A stretch of 18,521 bases of DNA from the NCBI GenBank assembly GCA_910587245.1, contig CAJULX010000034.1:1-18521 (forward strand). The letters are read 5' to 3'. Both the position numbers and the translations under genes were made by a program. This document shows, piece by piece, positions 8,305-16,419 of this stretch. The DNA comes from Candidatus Gastranaerophilales bacterium (GTDB lineage: Bacteria; Cyanobacteriota; Vampirovibrionia; Gastranaerophilales; Gastranaerophilaceae). How positions within the stretch are numbered: position 1 is the stretch's first letter; each line of letters opens with the position of its first letter. The notes under the pieces were generated by a model. The model was not told the DNA's origin. It ran no database searches and saw only the letters and a list, made by a program, of their open reading frames with translations.

Positions 8305-9261
8305 TTAAAATTCTTGTTCTGTTTTAATTTTAAGCGCATTTAACAATTCCGCTTTAACTTGTTCTTTTAAAGCTTTATCTTCAGTTCTTATTTCAAAATC
8401 TTTAATTTCTATACTGCCATCAGACAATGAGTCGTATTCAATATAAGCAATTTGAGGAAATGTGTTTTTATTTTTCCCTTCTTTATTGATTATTTGTATA
8501 ACTTTACCACCGCCTATTGACGGATCATTTGAAAAATCACAGAAATCAACGTCAACTCTAATTTTTTCACCTTCGCCATTTTTAAAAGCCGCTTCGTATA
8601 TGGTTTCTGATGTTGAACTATCAATAAATCTTTCACCCCTTAAAAATGCCTGTGCGGCTTTTTCCTCCAAACATTCACCACTCGGTAAGGACCAGATATT
8701 TGCCATAAAATCTTCCGTATCAAATTCAGGATGTCTTGCCATATAATCAATGAAAGCATTTTTCTTTAAGGCGCCCGGGGTATCTATTGGAATTCTGAAA
8801 TTGCATTTAAAATAAAACGGCAGAGAATCTGCCATACAGAGGCTTAATTTTCCACCATATCCTTTTTTTATACTTTCATTTACGGCAGCTTTTATAAGCT
8901 CGCATCCTGCACCCTTATAATTACCCTTGTTATTTTGCCCCTGCAAGTCAAAGATATAAATATTTTCACCATTATCTGCAAAGAAAATTCTGCAAAGCGT
9001 TTCTGCGTCTTTTACTATAAAATATTGATTTTGCACAGCGGTACTTTTTGCAAGTAAAGCTTTTACGCTGTTACCGCTATTATCCTTAAGATACACGGGT
9101 TTTACAGGCTTGCATTTTATTTTATAAGCACCGTTTTTTGCCTCAAATACTTTTGGCTCATAAATATCACTTTTTAAATTATCAATATTTTGCTTGACAC
9201 TACTACTGTTTTTTCCTGTTCTTATTTTATCAATGCAGTTAACAGCAAAGTTTACAGACAT
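8305..9261 (-). CDS. Hypothetical protein with a GNAT-like acetyltransferase stretch
   Basis: A 318-residue protein. Residues about 80-156 read like a GNAT N-acetyltransferase. A beta strand (IYIFDLQG) is followed by NYKGAGCELIKAA (114-126), resembling the acetyl-CoA-binding motif A (R/Q-x-x-G-x-G/A), then KKGYGGKLSLCMADSLPFYFKCNF (132-155), which matches the strand-helix of motif B with its usual PFYxKxGF ending. The first glycine of the loop is preceded by Lys rather than Arg/Gln, so activity is unsure. The first 75 and last 160 residues match nothing I know. The frame runs back to 9339, but ATG 9261 has AGAAGGGAAG upstream and the longer version would cross the divergent promoter region. 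It lies upstream of secA with a 110-base gap containing the probable secA promoter. Acetyl acceptor unknown. Confidence 0.65.
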   Translation of the reverse strand: MSVNFAVNCIDKIRTGKNSSSVKQNIDNLKSDIYEPKVFEAKNGAYKIKCKPVKPVYLKDNSGNSVKALLAKSTAVQNQYFIVKDAETLCRIFFADNGENIYIFDLQGQNNKGNYKGAGCELIKAAVNESIKKGYGGKLSLCMADSLPFYFKCNFRIPIDTPGALKKNAFIDYMARHPEFDTEDFMANIWSLPSGECLEEKAAQAFLRGERFIDSSTSETIYEAAFKNGEGEKIRVDVDFCDFSNDPSIGGGKVIQIINKEGKNKNTFPQIAYIEYDSLSDGSIEIKDFEIRTEDKALKEQVKAELLNALKIKTEQEF

Positions 9262-9364
9262 TTTATTATCTTCCCTTCTTATTGACAATAAAACCTGCAA
9301 GAAAGAAAAATTGCTCCGGTATTTCAAGCAAAAAACCATGCAAGATTATAATTTTCCTTTAAAA

Positions 9365-9392
9365 TTGACTAAAATGTTTCAGCGGGTAAAAT
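9365..9392 (+). promoter_or_regulatory. Promoter of the transporter-ruvB unit
   Basis: TTGACT (9365-9370), a 16-base spacer and TAAAAT (9387-9392), each one mismatch from consensus, with the start codon 35 bases downstream. It is one of the two best sigma70-type matches in the window. It lies in the 165-base region between divergent genes. On the opposite strand the same region has a TATAAT (9345-9350) but no good -35. Confidence 0.65.
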
Positions 9393-9415
9393 TAAAGGGA
9401 TTAGTATTTATTTTG

Positions 9416-9421
9416 AGGAGG
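9416..9421 (+). promoter_or_regulatory. Ribosome-binding site that fixes a TTG start
   Basis: A perfect AGGAGG five bases before TTG 9427. The next in-frame ATG is 39 bases further on and lacks a site, so the rare TTG start is well supported. Confidence 0.8.
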
Positions 9422-9426
9422 ATATT

Positions 9427-10746
9427 TTGGAACATTTGCATGAATTAGTGCAACAAAATGCCGTTATGATAAGTGCAATAATCTTAATCATAGCGTATGT
9501 TTTTATTGCATGGGAAAAGATTTCAAAAGTAACAGTAGCGCTTTTAGGTGCATGTGCTACTTTATTTCTGGGGCTTTTAAGCTCTGATAAAACCCCCGAG
9601 ACTCTGGGACAATATTTTATTAATTTTATTGATTTCAACGTAATATTTTTGCTCGTTTCCATGATGTTGATTGTACATATCTGTGCAAGAAGCGGAATGT
9701 TTAAGTGGATGGCAAATGAAATATTAAAGCTTACAAAAGGCAAACCGAAGCTTGTATTGTTTGCTCTTGCCCTATTTACGGCTATTGCAAGTGCATTTTT
9801 GGATAACGTAACAACCGTAATCCTTGTTATGCCGATTACATTTGTTGCCTGCAAAAAGCTTGAACTTGACCCGATTCCTTTCTTAATTACGGAAATTTTA
9901 TGTTCAAACATTGGCGGAACGGCAACTTTAATAGGCGACCCGCCGAATATTATCATCGGTTCTGCCGCAGGGTTCAGCTTTATGGATTTTGTGAAAGAAT
10001 TAACGGATATTGTTTCTTTAATTTTGCTTGTTACAATCGGTATTTTGATTTTCTTATTCAGAAAACAATTAAAAAGCACCCCTGAAAAAATGGCTATGGT
10101 AGCTGAAATCGATAATTCAAGAACTATTCTTCATAAAGGGCTTGCAATCCGCTCAGGCATTGTTTTAGCGCTTGTTATTTTAGGATTTATTACTCACGAT
10201 ATTACACATATCCCTACTTATTTAATTGCTATGATTGGCGCTTCAATTCTTATGGTGTTTGAAAAACCCGCAAAATTATTAATAAGCGTTGAATGGAATA
10301 CAATTTTCTTCTTCATCGGCTTATTTATTATAATCGGCGGTTTGGAAGCTTCAGGCGGTATTGATTTAATGGCAAAATGGCTTTTAAAGGTAACAGAAGG
10401 TTCACAGGCCGCAACTTCCATGATTATCTTATGGGCTTCAGGCATTTTATCGGGAATTATTGATAACATCCCTTATACCGCAACAATGGCGCCTATGCTT
10501 GCTACAATCCAATCCATTGAAGGCGCTGAATATACGCATCCGCTATGGTGGTGTTTATCGCTGGGTGCATGTCTAGGCGGAAACATGACAATAATCGGCG
10601 CTGCTGCAAACGTTATAGTATCAGAAACTGCACACAAAAACGGATACCCGATTTCATTCTTAAGATTTTTGAAATACGGTTTTTCTATAACAATGCTGGC
10701 GCTTTTAATGAGCACGGCTTATATCTGGCTTAGATTTTTAAGATAA
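9427..10746 (+). CDS. ArsB/NhaD-family ion transporter (probable Na+/H+ antiporter)
   Basis: A 439-residue inner-membrane permease of the ion transporter superfamily, with about ten to twelve hydrophobic segments. Family hallmarks are SAFLDNVTTVILVMP (122-136), with the conserved Asp-Asn, and NIGGTATLIGDPPN (161-174). These re-entrant/half-helix motifs line the ion path in NhaD, ArsB and P-protein relatives. A second repeat-half counterpart is seen in SGIIDNIPYTATMAPM and GACLGGNMTIIGAAANVI near the C-terminus. Relatives move Na+/H+ or arsenite; there is no arsR, arsC or arsA next to it, so antiport of Na+ seems the better guess. Translation starts at TTG with a perfect AGGAGG, and the gene ends one base before ruvB, suggesting a two-gene transcript. 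Confidence 0.88.
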   Translation: MEHLHELVQQNAVMISAIILIIAYVFIAWEKISKVTVALLGACATLFLGLLSSDKTPETLGQYFINFIDFNVIFLLVSMMLIVHICARSGMFKWMANEILKLTKGKPKLVLFALALFTAIASAFLDNVTTVILVMPITFVACKKLELDPIPFLITEILCSNIGGTATLIGDPPNIIIGSAAGFSFMDFVKELTDIVSLILLVTIGILIFLFRKQLKSTPEKMAMVAEIDNSRTILHKGLAIRSGIVLALVILGFITHDITHIPTYLIAMIGASILMVFEKPAKLLISVEWNTIFFFIGLFIIIGGLEASGGIDLMAKWLLKVTEGSQAATSMIILWASGILSGIIDNIPYTATMAPMLATIQSIEGAEYTHPLWWCLSLGACLGGNMTIIGAAANVIVSETAHKNGYPISFLRFLKYGFSITMLALLMSTAYIWLRFLR

Positions 10747-10747
10747 A

Positions 10748-11851
10748 ATGATAATTTCAGACGACGATAATAAAAAAAATAACTCCCCCGACGGGGGAAA
10801 TAAAATTCAAAAACTGCCTCCAAAATCTAAAAATTTAGAGGCAGTTTCGAATGAATATGATGAAACTTATGAAAAAACCATCCGCCCGAAAAGCTTTGAT
10901 GAATACATCGGACAATCTTCATTAAAAGAAACTTTAAAAATCTCGATTGAAGCTTCAAAGCGGAGAAATGTGCCGCTTGACCACCTTTTATTCTACGGTC
11001 CGCCGGGACTTGGAAAAACAACTCTTGCAAATATTATCGCAAACGAGTGCGGGGTTGAAATTAAAATCACATCTGCTCCAGCTCTTGAGCGGCCAAGGGA
11101 TATTATAGGAATTTTGATGACACTTAAAGCGGGAGAGATTTTATTTATAGATGAAATCCACCGCTTAAATAAAGTGGCAGAAGAGATTTTATACCCTGCA
11201 ATGGAAGATTTCTTCATAGATTTAACTACGGGCAAAAGCCAGACCGTTAAAACAATGAGGGTTCCTGTTCAAAAATTTACTCTTATTGGCGCAACAACAA
11301 AAGCAGGGGCTCTTTCAGGCCCATTAAGGGATAGGTTCGGCATAGTACATCGCCTTGAATTTTATACAAAAGAAGAGTTAACGCAAATTGTAACAAGAAG
11401 CGCAAAAATTTTAAATGTTGAAATTGATGAAAAAGGAGCCGCTGAAATTGCTTTAAGAAGCCGTGCTACACCGAGAATTGCAAACCGCCTGATTAAAAGG
11501 GCAAGTGATTATGCAATTGTTAAAGGGAATGGCAAAATTACGGAAGAAATTGCAAATCTTGCGTTAAATAATTTAAATATAGACAGCCTCGGGCTTGATA
11601 ACACGGATAGAGCGCTTTTAAAACTTATTATTGAAAAATATAACGGCGGACCTGTCGGGATAGAAACACTTGCCGTAGCTTTAGGGGAAGATATACGCAC
11701 GATTGAAGATGTTTACGAGCCTTATTTATTGCAATCAGGGCTTTTAATGCGCACACTGCGCGGAAGAACGGTTACAAAAGAAGCCTATAAGCATTTAGGT
11801 TACAGAATCCCCGCAAATCTTGACAACGGACAGATGGGGTTATTTGATTAA
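10748..11851 (+). CDS. ruvB: RuvB Holliday junction branch-migration ATPase
   Basis: The hexameric AAA+ motor that, with RuvA, drives branch migration of recombination junctions. Walker A GPPGLGKTT (84-92), Walker B LFIDEIHR (132-139), sensor 1 GATTKAG (181-187), arginine finger in GPLRDRFG (191-198, Arg194), sensor 2 around RATPRIANRL, then the winged-helix DNA-binding domain ending HLGYRIP. 367 residues, longer than the usual 330-345. The surplus is a polar, Lys/Asn/Asp-rich N-terminal extension of about 35-40 residues before the conserved RPKSFDEYIGQ. No in-frame start lies between ATG 10748 and the conserved core, so the extension is real if this ATG is used. The gene starts one base after the transporter stop with little ribosome-binding site, suggesting coupled translation. 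Two hairpins lie in the extension's DNA. Confidence 0.97.
   Translation: MIISDDDNKKNNSPDGGNKIQKLPPKSKNLEAVSNEYDETYEKTIRPKSFDEYIGQSSLKETLKISIEASKRRNVPLDHLLFYGPPGLGKTTLANIIANECGVEIKITSAPALERPRDIIGILMTLKAGEILFIDEIHRLNKVAEEILYPAMEDFFIDLTTGKSQTVKTMRVPVQKFTLIGATTKAGALSGPLRDRFGIVHRLEFYTKEELTQIVTRSAKILNVEIDEKGAAEIALRSRATPRIANRLIKRASDYAIVKGNGKITEEIANLALNNLNIDSLGLDNTDRALLKLIIEKYNGGPVGIETLAVALGEDIRTIEDVYEPYLLQSGLLMRTLRGRTVTKEAYKHLGYRIPANLDNGQMGLFD
10784..10847 (+). repeat. Two inverted repeats inside the 5' end of ruvB
   Basis: First, TCCCCC (10784-10789) and GGGGGA (10793-10798) around a three-base loop. Second, AAACTGCCTC (10811-10820) and GAGGCAGTTT (10838-10847), ten perfect pairs around 17 bases. 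Within the second, TCTAAA/TTTAGA (10826-10839) can form a nested alternative. No T-run follows either, so they are not ordinary intrinsic terminators. They encode the non-conserved N-terminal extension of RuvB and would fold in the mRNA close to its start codon. Confidence 0.7.
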
Positions 11852-12142
11852 TCAGGCCAAAGCAATAAGAGCAAAAAATGCTAAACAATAAAAAATAAGC
11901 CCTATTAAAGGTATAACCTCAATTTTCTTAGGCTTCATTAAAAAAATCAAAATTACACAAAAAACAAAAGATAAAATTAAAGAAAAAATAAACCAAGCAA
12001 TAAAACCAATAAATAGAGGTAACACTGCAGCTGCAAAATTGTTTTCAAAAAATACAATACTTAATAAATAAAAAATTGTAAAAATTAAAGCAATAAAACC
12101 AAATAAACCAAATGTATTTAAAAATAAAAATACAAAATACAT
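11852..12142 (-). CDS. Small three-helix membrane protein, function unknown
   Basis: A 96-residue, extremely Phe/Ile/Leu-rich protein with about three membrane helices (roughly 8-30, 38-68 and 76-95), a single short basic loop (KPKKIE, 70-75) between the last two, and no catalytic motif. It is the most AT-rich gene in the window. AAGG (12149-12152 on the minus strand) lies six bases before its ATG. It is the last gene of the minus-strand run, 12 bases after the HDOD gene, and its stop directly abuts the stop of ruvB on the other strand. I do not recognise it. Position suggests expression with ftsEX, but a role in division or the envelope is only a guess. Confidence 0.7.
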   Translation of the reverse strand: MYFVFLFLNTFGLFGFIALIFTIFYLLSIVFFENNFAAAVLPLFIGFIAWFIFSLILSFVFCVILIFLMKPKKIEVIPLIGLIFYCLAFFALIALA

Positions 12143-12154
12143 AAAATACCTTAA

Positions 12155-12970
12155 TTAAAAATCTGAAAGCTGGTCAAGGAAAATCTGGGATTTAGCAAGA
12201 ATATTTTCCCTTGAATTTGCCGCATTACTCAAAGAAACCTGCAGATAATCAAGGATATTCTGGTCGATTTCCGTTGTTTCATAATTTCTTGAAATTAATC
12301 TGTCAGCAATGTAAACAATACCGGCCGCAAAAGGAATTTTTGCCATTTTGGGCGTATGGTGATAGTAAAGAGTGTCGGATAAAATTGCAGGAAGACACCA
12401 CTTCTCGCATAATTTTGCACCCAATACCGAATGTGTGACACTAAAGTTTTTTATTTCAGATGCCACAAGGACATCATAATTACCTTTTGCGGCATTATAA
12501 ACTTTAATATATTCATCTCCGTATTTTGATTTTAAAATTACCTGACCTATATCGTGTAAAAAACCCAGTATGAAAGCATCATCAGGATTTATGCATTTAT
12601 ATTCTTCCGCCAAAAACTCACAGGCTGTGGCACAGCGGATAGAATGCTCAAATAAATCCGCAGGTCCTTCGTTTTCATAAAGTTTTTGCAAAACAAGGGC
12701 AATAATAATATTCTTAACCTTCATTGCACCGAGCGAAATAAGGGCTTTATTAATTGAAGCCAGCTGTTTTGAAGATGAGCTGAAATAAGGCGAATTTACA
12801 AGTTTAAAGGTTTTGCTTGCAAGGATTGTATCCTGCATCAAAAGTCTTGAAAGCGCCCTTGTATCCACCTGCGGAGCACGAATAGCCTCAAGTGCCCGCG
12901 CCATAGGCTCGGATAGAGGCGGCATATAATGCTCAAAACCTTGTATTATATCAGGCAAATTTTCTTGCAT
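12155..12970 (-). CDS. HDOD-domain signalling protein
   Basis: A 271-residue soluble protein made almost wholly of one HDOD domain, an HD-hydrolase-related fold found in bacterial signalling and usually regarded as regulatory rather than enzymatic. Visible features: RLLMQDTILASKTFKLVNSP (42-61), a typical HDOD core matching the L-x-x-x-x-Asp-P-x-L and LxNSxxF pattern; SINKALISLG (72-81); an HD-type GFLHDIGQVIL (136-146) that retains His139-Asp140; and THSVLGAKL plus WCLP further on. No receiver, GGDEF or EAL domain is attached. It starts three bases after the ftsX stop and so is very likely translated from the ftsEX transcript. Signal and partner are unknown; the link to FtsEX is inferred from position. 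Confidence 0.9.
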   Translation of the reverse strand: MQENLPDIIQGFEHYMPPLSEPMARALEAIRAPQVDTRALSRLLMQDTILASKTFKLVNSPYFSSSSKQLASINKALISLGAMKVKNIIIALVLQKLYENEGPADLFEHSIRCATACEFLAEEYKCINPDDAFILGFLHDIGQVILKSKYGDEYIKVYNAAKGNYDVLVASEIKNFSVTHSVLGAKLCEKWCLPAILSDTLYYHHTPKMAKIPFAAGIVYIADRLISRNYETTEIDQNILDYLQVSLSNAANSRENILAKSQIFLDQLSDF

Positions 12971-12973
12971 ATA

Positions 12974-13888
12974 CTAAACCTGTAAATGCTTTTTAATACT
13001 CATCAAACTTCCGCCGGCGGAGAACACAACACCCACCAGTATTACAGAAAGCACCACAAGGCCCTGCGCAAAACCAAAAACGGGTATTGAAAAATGCTCA
13101 TGCATTGCCTGAAGATACTTTTGTACAATGTTTATCGGAATTATAGCAAGCAGAGCCCCAAAAAATCCGTATACAGCCCCCTGCAATACAAGCGGACATT
13201 TGATATACCAGTTGCTGACTCCCATAAGGCGCATAATTTCAATTTCTTCTTTTCTGGATTGAATAACAAGCTGAATAGTGTTATTGATAATAGTGATTGT
13301 TAAAAGCGAAGCTACAACCATAACAACAAGAGTAACCGTGTGGCTTATCCTGTTAAGCGCTTCGGCCTTTTGAGCAAGCTCTTTTGCGTAGCCTGTATCT
13401 TGTATGTCAGGCAGTTTTTTAACTTCAGTCATAATAGAATCAATATTTTTCATATTATCAACTTTTACCCTTAAAACATCAGGCAAAGGGTTATCTATAT
13501 CAGGCATTTGAATTTCACGCTTTAATTCATTCCAGGATTTCTCTTTTGATATAAAGCCGACACTTTTAACATGCTTAATACTTTTAATTTGTTTTGTGGT
13601 AGAGGCTATATCCGCCTGAGGTTCAAGATAAACACTTATTTCAAGCGATCCTCCCATTTCATCAACAATGCTTGATAAAGAAAGAGTGGTTCTGAAAATT
13701 GTGCCGAAAATCGTTAATATTGCAGCCATTGTTGTAATAATTGCAATATTAATTAAACCTGTCTGCCCGATACCTTTAATGGTTTCAATTAAAATTCTGT
13801 ACGCAATTCTAATCTCGGTGAGCCAGTCTTTCGGTATATGAGATTTAACTTTTTGTTTTAATCTGTTTCTGGTTGAGCCGTTAGTCAT
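12974..13888 (-). CDS. ftsX: FtsX, membrane subunit of the FtsEX complex
   Basis: A 304-residue inner-membrane protein with the FtsX arrangement: a cytoplasmic basic N-terminus, one helix (about 44-66), an extracytoplasmic domain (about 70-175) and three more helices (about 180-207, 232-255, 272-297). The EISVYLEP strand (83-90) after helix 1 and RKEEIEIMRLMGVSNWYI (214-231) before helix 3 are typical. The latter resembles the coupling segment of MacB/LolC/FtsX permeases. With FtsE it passes ATP hydrolysis across the membrane to switch on cell-wall hydrolases at the septum. Start ATG 13888 overlaps the end of ftsE by eight bases, the usual ftsEX arrangement. No hydrolase or ftsY gene is adjacent in this window. 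Confidence 0.94.
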   Translation of the reverse strand: MTNGSTRNRLKQKVKSHIPKDWLTEIRIAYRILIETIKGIGQTGLINIAIITTMAAILTIFGTIFRTTLSLSSIVDEMGGSLEISVYLEPQADIASTTKQIKSIKHVKSVGFISKEKSWNELKREIQMPDIDNPLPDVLRVKVDNMKNIDSIMTEVKKLPDIQDTGYAKELAQKAEALNRISHTVTLVVMVVASLLTITIINNTIQLVIQSRKEEIEIMRLMGVSNWYIKCPLVLQGAVYGFFGALLAIIPINIVQKYLQAMHEHFSIPVFGFAQGLVVLSVILVGVVFSAGGSLMSIKKHLQV

Positions 13889-14555
13889 AAGTACCTGCCT
13901 GCACGTCTTTAATTATTTGGCCTTTTTCCAAAGTAATTACACGTTTTCTAAAATGATTTACTATAGCATGATCATGGGTAGATACAAGAATTGTAATCCC
14001 CCTCTGGTTTACCTGCTCCAATATCTGCATAACTTCCATAGAGTTTTTAGGGTCAAGGTTTCCTGTCGGTTCATCCGCAATTAAAAGCGGCGGGCCGTTT
14101 ACAATAGCACGGGCAATGGAAACTCTTTGCTGTTCACCGCCTGAAAGCTCAGAAGGTCTGGATTTTGCTTTATCTTCCAAACCTACAACCTTTAGTGCGC
14201 CAAATACACGGGCTTCGATTTCTTTTGATGAAATACCCATTGTTCTTATAACATATGCAATATTATCATACACAGTGTGGCTTTGAAGAAGCTTGTAATC
14301 CTGGAATACAATCCCCATGCAGCGTCTGAGGTTTGGAATTTTATTGGGGTGCAGATTTGCAATATTTATGCCGCCAACCAGAACCTGTCCTCTTGTCGGC
14401 TTTTCTTCCATATATAAAAGTTTCATAAGGGTGGATTTGCCCGCACCTGATGAACCAACAAGGAATACAAATTCACCCGGGCTGATATGGGATGTCACAT
14501 TATATAGCGCAAATTTATTTTTATACTGTTTAATTACATCTTTTAAAACAATCAT
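13881..14555 (-). CDS. ftsE: FtsE, ATPase subunit of the FtsEX complex
   Basis: A 224-residue ABC ATPase, complete and of normal length. Walker A GSSGAGKST (34-42), Q-loop Gln85 in VFQDYKLL, signature LSGGEQQR (137-144), Walker B LLIADEPTGNLD (157-168), H-loop His194 in STHDH. The pattern of the signature and D-loop is that of the FtsE/LolD/MacB group, and the overlapping ftsX gene downstream fixes the identity. It starts 19 bases after the transketolase C-subunit stop and has a GGA some ten bases before the ATG, so it is probably co-transcribed with the transketolase genes. Confidence 0.95.
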   Translation of the reverse strand: MIVLKDVIKQYKNKFALYNVTSHISPGEFVFLVGSSGAGKSTLMKLLYMEEKPTRGQVLVGGINIANLHPNKIPNLRRCMGIVFQDYKLLQSHTVYDNIAYVIRTMGISSKEIEARVFGALKVVGLEDKAKSRPSELSGGEQQRVSIARAIVNGPPLLIADEPTGNLDPKNSMEVMQILEQVNQRGITILVSTHDHAIVNHFRKRVITLEKGQIIKDVQAGTYD

Positions 14556-14574
14556 ATTTTCATTTTTCCAATAT

Positions 14575-15546
14575 CTATTTATTTAAAAATTTCTTAATCT
14601 TTTCATAAAGTTTTTCAGCCGTAAGCCCGTAATGTTCCATTAAAACTCTCTGCTCACCGCTTTGTCCGAAGCAATCGTTTGTACCGATACGAAGAACGGG
14701 AGCAGGATAATTTTCAGAGAGTGTTTCACAAACAAGAGAACCTACTCCGCCAATAATACTGTGATTTTCAACGGTTACAACTCTCCTTGTTTTCTTAACG
14801 GAATCGATTAAATCTTCCTTTGCAAAAAATGGTTTAATTACCGGAATGTGAAGGACTTCTGCTTTTATACCGTCCTTTTCCAGCATTTTTGCTGCATTTA
14901 ATGCTTCAATTAAAGTTTCACCGTTTGTCACAATTGTAACATCAGAGCCTTCCGTTAATTTTACAGCTTTTTTAGGGTCAAATTTATAGTTATTTTCATC
15001 AAAAATTGTTTTTAAATTAGTTCTTGAAACCCTTATATAGCAAGGACCATCCACTTCAAGCGCGTATTTAACCGCCTGTTTTACTTCATTATAATCGGAA
15101 GGAATTATAACCGTCATATCGGGCAAAGAACGCATAAAAGAAACATCTTCAAGTGCCTGATGCGAAGCGCCGTCTTCACCAACGGTTATACCGCCATGAG
15201 TTGCAACAATTTTAACATTTAATTTAGGATAACAGATTGAATTTCTGATTTGATCAAGACATCTTGCGGTTGCAAACATTGCAAAGGTACTAACAAACGG
15301 AATTTTTCCCGCTATTGCAAGCCCTGCCGCAGTTGTCATCATATCTTGTTCCGCAATACCTGAATTAAAAAATCTTTCAGGATATTTCGAAGCAAACTTG
15401 CATGTCTGTGTCGAACAGCTTAAATCGGCATCCAGAACCACTATATCTTTATTTTTCTCACCAAGTTCAACAAGAGTTTCACCGTAAGCATTTCTTGGAG
15501 ACTTAACTTCGCCGTCTGTTTTAAAAATTGAATTATTAAGACTCAT
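14575..15546 (-). CDS. Transketolase, C-terminal (pyrimidine-binding) subunit
   Basis: A 323-residue half-transketolase: the pyrimidine-binding domain (about 16-180) and the C-terminal domain (about 190-323). RNAYGETL (18-25) opens the domain. GIAEQD (63-68) holds the catalytic Glu66 that activates thiamine diphosphate. HGGITVGEDGASHQ (117-130) carries the substrate and cofactor-contacting His residues, and PSDYNEVKQAV (149-159) follows. With the N-subunit it transfers two-carbon ketol units in the non-oxidative pentose phosphate pathway; the two halves are one chain in E. coli but separate in many bacteria and archaea. The start ATG overlaps the TAA of the N-subunit by one base, so the two are surely translated together. 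A 1-deoxyxylulose-5-phosphate synthase is less likely, because that enzyme is a single chain of about 620 residues. Confidence 0.92.
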   Translation of the reverse strand: MSLNNSIFKTDGEVKSPRNAYGETLVELGEKNKDIVVLDADLSCSTQTCKFASKYPERFFNSGIAEQDMMTTAAGLAIAGKIPFVSTFAMFATARCLDQIRNSICYPKLNVKIVATHGGITVGEDGASHQALEDVSFMRSLPDMTVIIPSDYNEVKQAVKYALEVDGPCYIRVSRTNLKTIFDENNYKFDPKKAVKLTEGSDVTIVTNGETLIEALNAAKMLEKDGIKAEVLHIPVIKPFFAKEDLIDSVKKTRRVVTVENHSIIGGVGSLVCETLSENYPAPVLRIGTNDCFGQSGEQRVLMEHYGLTAEKLYEKIKKFLNK

Positions 15547-16367
15547 TATTTAAGTTCCTCCATAGCAGCCTGAAGTTCTTCTTCCTTGGGCGCCTTGCCA
15601 TGCCAGCCCGCGTTATTTTCCATAAAGGAAACACCCTTGCCCTTGATTGTATTTGCAATAATTGCACTTGGTTTAGGCGATTTTTTTGTGTTCAAAAGTG
15701 CTTTTTTTAATTCATCCTCACAATGTCCGTCAACAGTTTGAACATAAAAACCAAAAGCTTCAAACTTCTTATCTAAATCCCCGAGGGATTTCACATCATC
15801 ACAGCAGCCGTCAATTTGAAGATTATTTTTATCAACAATTGCCGTAATATTATCAAGTTTTTTATGCGCAATTGACATTAGGGCTTCCCAAACACTGCCC
15901 TCCTGCATTTCGCCGTCACCCATAAGGACATAAACCTGTGCGGGATTTTTGTCTAATTTTAGAGCAAGTGCGACACCTGCCGCCATTGAAAGACCCTGCC
16001 CCAAAGAGCCTGTTGATGCCTCAATACCTTCTAACCCGTATCTTACTGAAGGGTGTCCTTGAAGACGCGAGCCAAACTTTCTAAAGGTTAAAAGTTCATC
16101 AGGGTTAAAAAAGCCGCTCCGCGCAAGCACGCTGTAAAGGCAGGCGCTGGCATGACCTTTCGACAGGATGAATCTGTCTCTTTTATCAAAATAGGGTGAT
16201 TTTTTCCATTCCTTCGGAACATTTAAAATTTCACGATAGAGGACCGACAGAATTTCAACACAGGATAACGAACCGCCCGGGTGACCCGATTTTGCAGTGC
16301 AAATCATCTTTAAAATATCCTGTCTTACAGTTTTTGTAAAATCTTCAAATCCGCAATTCTTAATCAT
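15546..16367 (-). CDS. Transketolase, N-terminal (thiamine diphosphate-binding) subunit
   Basis: A 273-residue subunit. SGHPGGSLS (27-35), SKGHASACLY (69-78), RLQGHPS (101-107) and STGSLGQGLSMAAG (118-131) are classic transketolase N-domain motifs. GDG (150-152), followed by Asn181-Asn182 in VDKNNLQIDG, is the diphosphate/Mg2+-binding motif. The frame extends ten codons upstream to a TTG (16397) without a ribosome-binding site. ATG 16367 has GGGAAG upstream, though at a long distance of about 13 bases, and gives the usual N-terminus, so I prefer it. The gene follows the glycosyltransferase by 52 bases on the same strand. Confidence 0.92.
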   Translation of the reverse strand: MIKNCGFEDFTKTVRQDILKMICTAKSGHPGGSLSCVEILSVLYREILNVPKEWKKSPYFDKRDRFILSKGHASACLYSVLARSGFFNPDELLTFRKFGSRLQGHPSVRYGLEGIEASTGSLGQGLSMAAGVALALKLDKNPAQVYVLMGDGEMQEGSVWEALMSIAHKKLDNITAIVDKNNLQIDGCCDDVKSLGDLDKKFEAFGFYVQTVDGHCEDELKKALLNTKKSPKPSAIIANTIKGKGVSFMENNAGWHGKAPKEEELQAAMEELK

Positions 16368-16419
16368 AATAAGTTTATTCTTCCCTGAATTTATCAAATA
16401 ACCAATTATGTTATAAAGG

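Noticed and set aside
9262..9339. A 26-residue upstream extension of the GNAT-like protein
   Set aside because: ATG 9261 has a good ribosome-binding site, while the extension lies in the divergent promoter region and is not protein-like.
9427..10746. The transporter as an arsenite pump (ArsB)
   Set aside because: It shares the superfamily motifs, but no ars regulator, reductase or ATPase gene is nearby, so the specific name is not justified.
16368..16397. TTG start for the transketolase N-subunit
   Set aside because: There is no ribosome-binding site before it and it adds ten non-conserved residues; the ATG at 16367 gives the usual N-terminus.
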